Below, piece by piece: positions 56,138 through 64,000 of a DNA stretch of 64,000 nucleotides (positions are counted from its first letter, which is position 1; each line of letters begins with the position of its first letter). Below the pieces are notes generated by a model. That model was not told the DNA's origin, made no database searches, and saw only the letters and a list, made by a program, of their open reading frames with translations. The DNA is from Clarkia xantiana subsp. parviflora (taxonomy: Eukaryota; Streptophyta; Magnoliopsida; Myrtales; Onagraceae): assembly GCA_036873135.1 (NCBI GenBank), contig JAPTYO010000002.1, forward strand, positions 45,747,452-45,811,451, written 5' to 3'. The translations under genes and the position numbers were made by a program.

Positions 56138-56493
56138 TAAAAAACTAAAAAAATAAAAGAAAAATAAAAAAAGCAGCGCTCACCTGGGACTGGCGGACCG
56201 GACGAACAGATGTCATGCGTCGTCCGGGGCGGAGCGACGAGGCAGAGCGGGAGGTCAGGTGGACTTGGGCTGGCCGATGGCAAGATGAGGAGCGGTCGAG
56301 GGCTGAGCGAGGAGGTGCGAGGGCGGCGGACGGGCTGCAGGAGTCACCGCAAAGAAAGAGAGAGCGTAGCCGAGGGGCGGTCACCGGCGGGGATCCGGAA
56401 ATCCGGCAGGCTAGAGGGCAAAACTCACGACATGGGATAGCCAAAGAAAAAAAATTGTTTGCACTAGGAGACAAAAATCGCACGGGTCCCGAG
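56138..56493. other. GC-rich patch with overlapping open frames
   Basis: An abrupt GC-rich segment in AT-rich surroundings. A 112-codon frame on the minus strand and 76- and 94-codon frames on the plus strand overlap. On the minus strand a consensus donor (cccag/gtgagc) lies near 56185. No domain is recognised; it may be captured host exon or chance. Confidence 0.35.
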
Positions 56494-56640
56494 TGTTAGA
56501 TTACGGGGAGTAATCACTACGGATACTATAAACATGGTATATGCCAGTAATCGATATGACGCAGCGGAAGATTCGTACATAACTCAGAGGTAATCCATAG
56601 TCCCAAGATCCTACAGCAGGGAGTTCACGGTCCTCCGTAA
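56494..56640 (-). repeat. Fragment K: partial LTR of the A/C/D/J family, inverted
   Basis: tgttagattacggggag, then 'gacgcagcggaagattcg' and 'gggagttcacggtcc', follow the plus-strand reading of the element A LTR (15995 onward) for about 145 bp. It is on the minus strand, opposite to adjoining element J. The rest of the LTR is missing. Confidence 0.7.
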
Positions 56641-56830
56641 TATGTACAAATATATTTGGAGACTGTATCTATAGTTAATATTATTGGTGGCTAAGTTAAT
56701 TTTTTAGTAGATTTTAAAACCCTACTTAGCCCCTAAGTACTGTTTCGGCTGAACTCTATGGGTAAATGGGCCGGTCCAATTTGCGCATCCGGGTCGGGTC
56801 GACTGACCTCGATAAATAGTGGAACCCAAA

Positions 56831-56950
56831 CCGGTCCAACCGGGTCAGGTTCTACCGGTTCAACCAAGTCGGGTTCTACCGGTTCAACCGGGTCGGGTTC
56901 TACCGGTTCAACCGGGTCGGGTTCTACCGGTTCAACCGGGTCGGGTAGAC
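56831..56950 (+). repeat. 24-bp minisatellite in the leader of element J
   Basis: ggttcaaccgggtcgggttctacc recurs about five times, with small changes in the first copies. The resulting Gly/Ser/Thr-repeat frame (56758-57042) is not a gene. Confidence 0.85.
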
Positions 56951-57973
56951 CGACCCGGGTTTTCTCAAACGGTCTGACCCATTCGGGTCGAGTTAGACCA
57001 GGTACACTAATGGGTCAAACCAAACCGACCCGGTTTGCGTGAAATACTGAACTGAATTACCTATTTGAACTGAACCGAACCGGTCGGACCGAAATTAACT
57101 GAGCCAGACTAGAATTATCGAACTGTCCTGAGAAAACTGAAAATAGGTTGGTTAAATTTTAAAATCCAAATGTTTTCGAACTTTAAAATTACCTACACAT
57201 CGCAAATTGGTTTGATATTTTTACATTTTATTCAAACCTAATGCCTAGTTTCAATTATAGGGATGGATCTAGGAAATACATGATTATGGGACTGAATAAT
57301 TTTTTGGGCTGAATTGCATTTGTTGTATATGTTGATATAAATGCATGATTAGAATTGCGTATTGACTATGTCAAGCTAGCTGGATATTGCATGTTGGGGG
57401 CGGAGCCCTGTTTTGAATTAATGAGTTGCGCACTAGGATAGACATACTATGTTGAGTGATCTTGATTAGGATCCATGTCTAGAAGTTCGCATGACTGATT
57501 GATAACATGACTTTCAAGTCAGCCCAAAATATTTTAAATCGAAATCCAGTCACTAAATATGCATGATTGATGTTGTGTGATTACGCGTGATGCGTATGCA
57601 TGATAGTTTCAAGATGTGGCCGCATATGATAATTTGCTAGTGTAGTAGAATTATGTATGCTTGCATGAGAAATCCTCGGAACAATTTTAAAAGCGCCTTG
57701 GGAAAACCAAGATTGGGTGTATTTGAAAAGCTACCCGTTCCAGTGAAAGCGATCAAACCGTTTTAAAAGACTGATCTATTAGAAAGGAGACGTCGGCAGT
57801 GTGAACTCTTTCACGGCCTCCTTCCATTGGTTTACTGGTGGTCGGGTAGGTAGATGACTGATGAATCATTGCTGTTCGCTTTTTATCTCATGGATATCCG
57901 ATGTAAGCAATTCTATTTTCAAATTTTTTTAAATAGTCTCCCTAATTGTCGCATTGTTAATTTGTTAATATCG

Positions 57974-58770
57974 ATGGCTGCAATTAGCAATGTGATCTCC
58001 CAAATGAATAAAGGGATCATAATGAACATCGGCAGTTATAAGATTTGGAATAAGCGTGTAACGATGGTGGTTACTGAAATGAATGGTCTGGATCATTTGA
58101 CCACTAAGAAATTTGGCTTGAGGGCAACCTCACTGATGACCAAAGGAAATCCCATGACAAGTGAGATGCCTAGGAAATCCGTCTTGATGACTATGCTGGA
58201 GGATGACATACTCTATGGGTATGATTATATTTAGTCTGCTAAAGACCTGTGGGATGGTCTCAAAGCAGTCATTACGCATCGCTTTAGACTCTTACAAAAT
58301 AAATCCCCATCATACTATGAAGCAGGACAATAGGCATATGTCTAACATTCTCGCTGAAATTAAGGAGGCAGGGGTGACTCTGTCAGAGGAACAGAAGGTC
58401 CAATGCGTCAATCACTCTTTGCCCGACTCTTGGAGAAACATGAAAATGCACCTTACCCATGCTACGCAAATCGATTCATTCGAGGCAATCCGAGTTCATC
58501 TCGAGTTGGAAGTGGATCGACTCAAGGCTGAATAGCCCAGAGCTGAGATGCACATTGCATCATCCTCCCCAACACAGCAAAATGGTAAGCGCAAGAGAAA
58601 GGGAAAAAATCTTTGGTCCTAATGATCAAAGAAAGTTCAAACCTAAGCAAGCCGGTGGCAAGAACAGGCAGAAGAAAAGAGCACGTAAATAGGAAACTCG
58701 AACGTGCTTCAGGTGTGGGATAAAAGGCCACCTGGCATCTTCCTGTACTAATAATCCTAAGGTACGTTCT
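57974..58770 (+). pseudogene. Copia gag remnants (element J)
   Basis: The start MAAISNVISQMNKG at 57974 is followed by decayed gag sequence, with a stop at 58232-58234 where homologues read on (SAKDLWDGL). Another frame from 58203 has ILAEIKEAGVTLSEEQKVQC and ends at a stop. A CCHC zinc knuckle, TCFRCGIKGHLASSC, is encoded at 58701-58746 after further stops. Gag would build the particle; this copy cannot. Confidence 0.8.
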
Positions 58771-58799
58771 GAGAAACAATGATGAAAGTCATATATTAT

Positions 58800-59650
58800 C
58801 CTTAAATTCCTACGTCCTGATGTGTAATTCGATTCCACTTTTTGAATTACAGAACCGAGGCGAGGAAGGACCGTACAACCCAGAGGATAACAACCACAGA
58901 ATAAAAGGGATTGGATGAACGACCTCTCCTTGCTTGCTTAAACTTTTCTATTTCTATTAGTATTTAGTACTCTTTGGTTTATGAGTTTCCTTGTGAAAAT
59001 TGGGATCTTATTAGGCATATTCATTGAATGCTTGAACCGAGTATTGATTATTTCGCCTTTCACCCCGTAATCTTATGATCGTCATTCTAGACATTGCTAA
59101 ATGAGCGCGAACGATTAATCTTCCTTATTTGTTAGTAATCCATAAAATAATTAAATCGTAACGACAAACACGTGCGAAAATGATTAAATTAAATTAAATT
59201 TTGGAAATGAAATGATTACACCATGGGTAACACCTGTATGTCACGTGCGTAGCTCTAGTGCCCCTCGATAGACCGGACACATCGATTCGAAGTATAAATT
59301 TAATAAGAAGTGTTTGATTTGAAGCTTGAAATAAACTTTCATTTGTAAATATATCCATGTCTACTTTACTCATGTAATTTATCGTGGTGAATAAATTCGA
59401 GCAAAAGGTCAGAACCTGTTGCAAGATCAGAGGTGGACAAAACCACTGGAATGAGTATGAAATGAAAGTGGTATTGTCCATTAAATGAAAATCCCTAATA
59501 CGTCATTACAGATACGGTAAGGTGGAGCATCTTAATGATACACTTATTCATTATGGTTAGAGCCATGATGTCGCAAGCTCAACTTCTGATCTTCTTTTGG
59601 GGTGATGCATTGTTGACAGACACTCATGTAGTAAACCTTGTTCCTTCAAA
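58800..59650. other. Non-coding region in place of protease and integrase core (element J)
   Basis: No protease or integrase core motif is visible on either strand. Part (near 59170-59320) aligns in reverse complement with element A at 20460-20600. The same kind of non-coding block thus occupies this place in two copies. Confidence 0.5.
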
Positions 59651-59654
59651 ATAG

Positions 59655-59855
59655 GTGGACACAACACCATATGTGTTGTGGACTGGTAAAGAGATGGATC
59701 TTATCAGGCTGCACCATTGGGGTGGCGCGACATACACGCATCAAACTGACAGTCGATTCGGCAAGTTGGGGCCTAGAGGTCTGAAAAGTATCTTCATAAG
59801 ATACTCCGAAAACTCTAATGGCTTCTCAGGAGAATGGTGGCGTGGTCAAACATGA
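59655..59855 (+). pseudogene. Integrase C-terminal fragment (element J)
   Basis: TPYVLWTGKEMDLIRLHHWGG resembles the Copia integrase tail (TPYELWTGKKPSL..LRVWG), followed by LGPRGLKSIFIRYSEN. The catalytic core is not seen upstream. Confidence 0.75.
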
Positions 59856-60439
59856 GTCTTGAGACGTTATGTTTCTTGAGGACGAATTTTTTAAGCTTGG
59901 TAACATCAAAACAAACGAAGTATTAATAGAAATTGAACAAGATGATGATAATCAGGTCCCACTTACTTCAAGTTGGAGATTTGAGGCAGCAACACCAGTG
60001 AACGACATGGTAAATGAGAATGGAGACATTTTCATAATAAATCTAGTGGTAAGAGTCAATCCAACCACACAAATCATAGTTGCTGCAGGTGCGAATCAAG
60101 TAGAACTTGATCATCAGATTACTTAACCGTTGGATGAGAATCCTATAATTCCTCAACTACCTACTGGTAACAGTGGGAGTGGGACAGCCAACTTGGTTCC
60201 TATTCCAAGTAACCGTGAAATTAATCTCGGCGGTAGAACCCCGATACCCAGAGGTCGCCCAAGAAAGTTGTAGGTGAGGGTTCAAGTAACGCCCTGATTC
60301 CCAGTGGGAGTGTTTTTCCTAGTGGGAACATTGATCCTAGTGGGGGTGTAGTTCTAGATGGTAATAATGAGCCTAGACGTAGTCTAAGGCAAGAGCTTGT
60401 CCTAAGAAGAATCTCATCGAGAAGGGTGAGTTATTCACT

Positions 60440-61209
60440 ATGACTTCGATTGATGAACCGGTAACGGTTGAACAAGCTTTGGAAGGACCTCAAGCAATGG
60501 AATGGAGGAAAGCAATGGAGGAAGAGATTGCCTCTATGGAAGCCAATTCAGTGTGGTTGTTCGTTGATTTGTCTACTAACCGCAGAGCAATTGGGGCGAA
60601 GTGGGTTCTGAAATTAAAACTCACTGCTGATGGAAACGTTGAGCGATACAAAGCTCGACTTGTTGCCAAAGGATATACCCAACTCCACGGAGTGGACTTT
60701 GATGAGACATACTCACCAATTGTGCGTTGCACCACAGTCCGGGCTATCTTGGCCATGGTTGCAAGCCTCGATCTCGAGCTGTACCAAATGGATGTTAAGA
60801 CCGCCTTCCTTCATGGCAACTTGGAGGAAGAGATCTACATGGAGCAACCAGAGGGTTTCATATCCCCTGGAAACGAACTTAAAGTTTGTAAACTCCAAGA
60901 TCGATTAGTGGTCTTAAATAATCGTCTCGGCAATGGTACCGTAGGTTCCACAAGGAAATCGTTGGCAACGGATTTGTGAATCTTCACGAGGATCCATGTG
61001 TGTACACTAAGACCTATGAGTCAAAGTATGTTATCTTGACTTTATACTTCTATGAAAAAATCATTGCCGCAAACGATGTGAGTTGTTTGAAAGAATCAAA
61101 GTCTTGGCTAGCATCTGTATTTGAGATGAAAGACATGGGAAAAGCCACGTACTTCTTGGGCATTAAGATTTCTAGGGATCGGGCTGCTCGTAAACTATGT
61201 CTTTCTTAA
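60440..61209 (+). pseudogene. Copia reverse transcriptase remnant (element J)
   Basis: 60440-60979 begins at the RT domain: GAKWVLKLKLTADGNVERYK, ARLVAKGYTQLHGVDFDETY, QMDVKTAFLHGNLEEEIYM. After KVCKLQ a frameshift replaces the YGLKQASR stretch. 60976-61209 resumes with SWLASVFEMKDMGKATYFLG, where the catalytic motif reads LYFYEKI instead of YVDD, so it is inactive. Confidence 0.88.
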
Positions 61210-61227
61210 GAAGCCTATATCAACAAA

Positions 61228-62018
61228 TTGTTGACAAGGTTCAATCTCTACGATGTTAAACCCGTGGATACGCCGGTTGTGTTTGGGAGTGCGCTGTCGA
61301 AGCGTGACGGCCCAAAAGAGCAGGCTGAGCATGAACAGATGAAAAGTACAGAATACCTCAGTATGGTAGGCAGTCTTATGTACGCCATGCAACACACTCA
61401 TCCACATATTTGTTACGTCGTAGGCTTAGTAGCACGTTTTCAATCAGACTCTGGTTATCAACATTTACGAGCCGTGAAACGAATTGCTCGATATTTGAAA
61501 GGTATGACTGGCTACGGACTATGCTATGAGGGTAGTAAACTTGAATTGACTGGGTATAGTGAGCCGACCATGGTGGCGATCCAGATGATCGTATGTCCAC
61601 CTCAGGAGGAGTATTTCTCCTTGCTAATGCCGTCATTTCATGGATGAGCAAGAAGCAATCATTTGTCCCACTGTCTACGATGGAATCCAAATTCGTAGCT
61701 CTCTTTAAGAATGTACAGGAAGCTGTCTGGCTAAAGCGACTCTTGACTGCCCTGCTTGACGTCGAGGACCAGAGTAAGCCTTTGCGCATTTACTCTGACA
61801 GTCAAGCAGCGATAGGGGGAATTAAGAATCCTAAGTACCATAGTATGATGAAACACATTGATGTTAAATACAACTATGTGAAATGTATGGTAGAAGACAA
61901 GCTGACCACAATTGAATACTTATCCTCTGAGAGTATGGTGGCAGACCCATTGACAAAACCTTTACGCAAGGATGTTTTCGAAAAGTACGTTAAAATGTCT
62001 GGACGACGTAGTGTTTAA
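61228..62018 (+). pseudogene. Copia RNase H remnant (element J)
   Basis: 61228-61647 has VGSLMYAMQHTHPHICYVVGL and RAVKRIARYLKGM. 61593-62018 has STMESKFVALFKNVQEAVWL, SDSQAAIGGIKNPKYHS and MVADPLTKPLRKDVF, the C-terminal end. A frameshift near 61600 separates the two. Confidence 0.85.
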
Positions 62019-63120
62019 GAGGCTTTTAATGTGTCAGTAATATTTTTGAAATTTGAAGTAATATTTGAATGAAAGAATTGCAATTTGAGTTTATGATCTC
62101 ACGACGTCATAATGACTAAACTACAGCAGATGCACGGTCTATAAACTAGTCGTAGGAGTGTAAAACCTCCAACAAAATATGTCGAATGTAGACACTGCCT
62201 CATCACATGAGCACAGTCGCTTTGATGGAAGGGAAACCTCATCCATGTTAAGACCGGCTAAGAACCATGGTATTTCGAAAGATAAATCTAGTCAAGCAAA
62301 ATGATCATTTGGTTTCGGGGTTACATGCCATGATCATTGTTTTGTGGATCGCCGTGAAGAACTCTGTTCGTCAGTCACCGCATTCTGGGCTAGATGGGAA
62401 TCTACGATGGCATATCACATTCCCATTCCTGACAATATGTAAGCTCAGGTTATGCTATCGACACCACATCATACTGCGTGTGCCACGTTCAACCACGGGG
62501 TCAGGCTCGGTTGTGCTAGGCGGAATATTCTGAGATTCTGATGGGCGCAAATTTCTTCATATTGAGTGTGTAACTGATATCGGGTGCTTACTGAAGGAGC
62601 ACACGAAGTATCCTTACCACTCATAACTTATATCCATGGTTGGGCTCAATGTTCGCCTCTAGGCGTACGAACGCAGTGCCCGAACAAAAAGGCCTAGTGA
62701 GCATGTACTAGAAACCGGTAGAGTTTGACTAAGGGTATGAGAAATGGGGATGGTCATGTACATCTGTAATTCTCCGACTCTTGTATTCACTATGTGGCCA
62801 CCAAACAGATATTAGTTGAAGGTTGTGAATACTTGTATGGATGCCTTAGAGAAGTGTTCCTATTGGGATACTAGGCAATTGGAGAATAACATCTGACCAG
62901 GGATACAGCGCGGCACAGAGAAGTAACAGGTTGATAACAGGTTGAGAATCAACGTTCCGCGGACGCTACAACACTCTTAACCGAGGAGTAGCACAATGTC
63001 CATTGTGTCTCCCGGTCGCGCGCAAACCTCGTATGAAAAAATTGGGAACTGGACTGTATCGAAGAATAAATGTTGATGTGTTGGTCGACAACATATTAAC
63101 TGGCACCCTCCCATTCCGGT
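62019..63120 (+). other. Long 3' untranslated stretch of element J
   Basis: About 1.1 kb without a gene. Blocks shared with A, C and D in reverse complement include 'cggtcgcgcgcaaacctcgt' region near 63012 and 'gtgcccgaacaaaaaggcc' near 62676. Confidence 0.65.
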
Positions 63121-63130
63121 GAGTGGGAGC
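63121..63130 (+). other. Polypurine tract of element J
   Basis: gagtgggagc immediately before the LTR start tgtcgtaata. It primes plus-strand DNA synthesis in LTR elements. Confidence 0.85.
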
Positions 63131-63708
63131 TGTCGTAATAGGATCCATTTAATATAAGCCCAACATCCTAAGTGTTAATTGGGTAATGTCACATTAGGAA
63201 ATTTGGGCTAGGCCTAAATCCAAATTAACATGAGAGGCCCAAAATTGGGCCTCCCATTTAACAAATGGCCGGCCGAACCTTGGTTATTACCCTAGGTTTG
63301 TTTTGCCCACCTCCTCTTATAAATAGAGAGGGTTAGGGATTTCTTTAATGTTAATCACTTTCTCCCTTTTAGTTGAGACGAAAGAAATCCTTCTCCCTAT
63401 TTACCTAGGAGGTTCGGCTGAAACACCAACATCACAAGGAGGTGCCGAAATTGAGTGATCAATTTACCCCGGAGATACATCCCAGAGACCAAATTGAAAA
63501 GAGGCTTTGATGTGGAGACCATTCCTCGTAGATTGCTCCTTCACAAGAGTTCCTACAGGACCTGTCCGGCAGACCGTGAACTCCCATCCACGTTCCTGAG
63601 ACTACGGAAAGCTTAATTGGTATGTGTACTCTTTCTGCTGCGTAATTTGTTACATAGCATGTATTATGGGGTTTTTATTTTCGTAATAATCGTCTCCCAA
63701 TTCCAACA
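63131..63708 (+). repeat. 3' LTR of element J
   Basis: 578 bp, tgtcgtaata to attccaaca. A TATA box, tataaata, lies at 63318-63325. The end section 'ctgcgtaatttgttacatag' is the reverse complement of the D LTR near its inner end. Confidence 0.85.
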
Positions 63709-64000
63709 ATTTGAGGACCTGGTTTAGCTATAAATAGGTCCATACTTACATGTAAAAAATATACACAATGAAAAATATAATAAAAATCAATTCTCGGTTT
63801 ACGTGCAAGAATTTTTCTCTCTCTGCCATCTCTCTCTCTCTCATTCGTTTTTCCGGCTTAAGGTCTCATCGGCGCCGCCCGAAGCTCTGTCCCCAAAACC
63901 CTCGCCAAAGCCATGACTACACTACGCCGTCCCTATCCGCCCGGTGCTCCTCGCCAACCAAAGCCGCTGCGCCGGAGTCCGACCCAACTTCGTTCCAGCG
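63709..64000 (+). other. Possible gene start or further LTR at the window edge
   Basis: A TATA-like ctataaatag at 63730, then a CT-rich stretch and a GC-rich open frame from ATG 63913 (MTTLRRPYPPGAPRQPKP) that is still open at the window end. It could be a gene 5' end or an LTR downstream region. The sequence stops too early to decide. Confidence 0.3.

Larger units (their letters stand above)
56640..63708 (+). mobile_element. Element J: decayed Copia element, 5' LTR missing
   Basis: Plus-strand order: leader (about 56640-57970), gag remnants, a non-coding region, integrase tail, RT, RNase H, a long 3' untranslated stretch, polypurine tract and 3' LTR (63131-63708). The leader matches element A in reverse complement ('gattttaaaaccctacttagcc' near 56710). 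The 5' LTR is absent; fragment K stands in its place with opposite orientation. It belongs to the A, C, D family by LTR and flank blocks. Confidence 0.85.

Noticed and set aside
56758..57042. A 94-codon plus-strand frame with Gly-Ser-Thr repeats
   Set aside because: It is the translation of the 24-bp minisatellite.
59194..59481. A 95-codon minus-strand frame in element J
   Set aside because: It lies in the decayed non-coding block, on the strand opposite to J's genes, and has no retroelement motif.

Overview
The window is nuclear DNA of a flowering plant, most likely a eudicot. Three intact host genes with plant features (two intron-containing DHHC protein S-acyltransferases and one secreted phylloplanin-like protein) sit in a sea of nested plant-type LTR retrotransposons, hAT-like miniature elements and a CACTA-like end. 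There is nothing bacterial: no operons, rRNA, tRNA or CRISPR. The species cannot be named from the sequence. Element letters A-K are my own labels.

Left block, about 0.1-27.8 kb. Element I, a defective LTR element, has an 816-bp hAT-like element in one LTR and element C (Copia) in the other. C is split by element B (Copia, 4338-10018) and by element D (Copia, 10834-12106). D ends abruptly against the antisense ORF of element F, a Ty3/gypsy element lacking RT, RNase H and integrase. F is split by Copia element A (15995-25211), whose 5' LTR carries a second hAT-like element. F's 5' LTR abuts a Copia gag scrap (G).

Gene island, about 29.8-37.5 kb. It holds a one-exon phylloplanin-like gene on the plus strand and two tandem DHHC acyltransferase genes on the minus strand. 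The last two share five exons, with exons 3 and 4 identical in length.

Right block, 37.5-64 kb. Copia element H (37538-54074) landed about 600 bp upstream of the second acyltransferase start codon. Its 3' LTR was later split by element E (38066-49154), an 11.1-kb Ty3/gypsy element with two RNase H domains (Tat-like). E is the youngest insertion: its 639-bp LTRs differ at three positions, the target duplication is perfect, and gag and pol are open. E also carries an antisense gene that can be read as four exons giving 852 residues, with its own TATA box. Gag and pol overlap in a -1 relation, with a heptamer of slippery-site form in the overlap. After H come an unrecognised coding-like remnant, a CACTA-like end, a gypsy leader scrap, a GC-rich patch, an inverted partial LTR (K) and decayed Copia element J (about 56640-63708). 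The window ends in what may be a gene start or a further LTR.

A, C, D, J and K belong to one Copia family with LTRs near 600 bp and long conserved non-coding flanks. The nesting gives an order of insertion: I before C before B and D; F before A before hAT-2; H before E.
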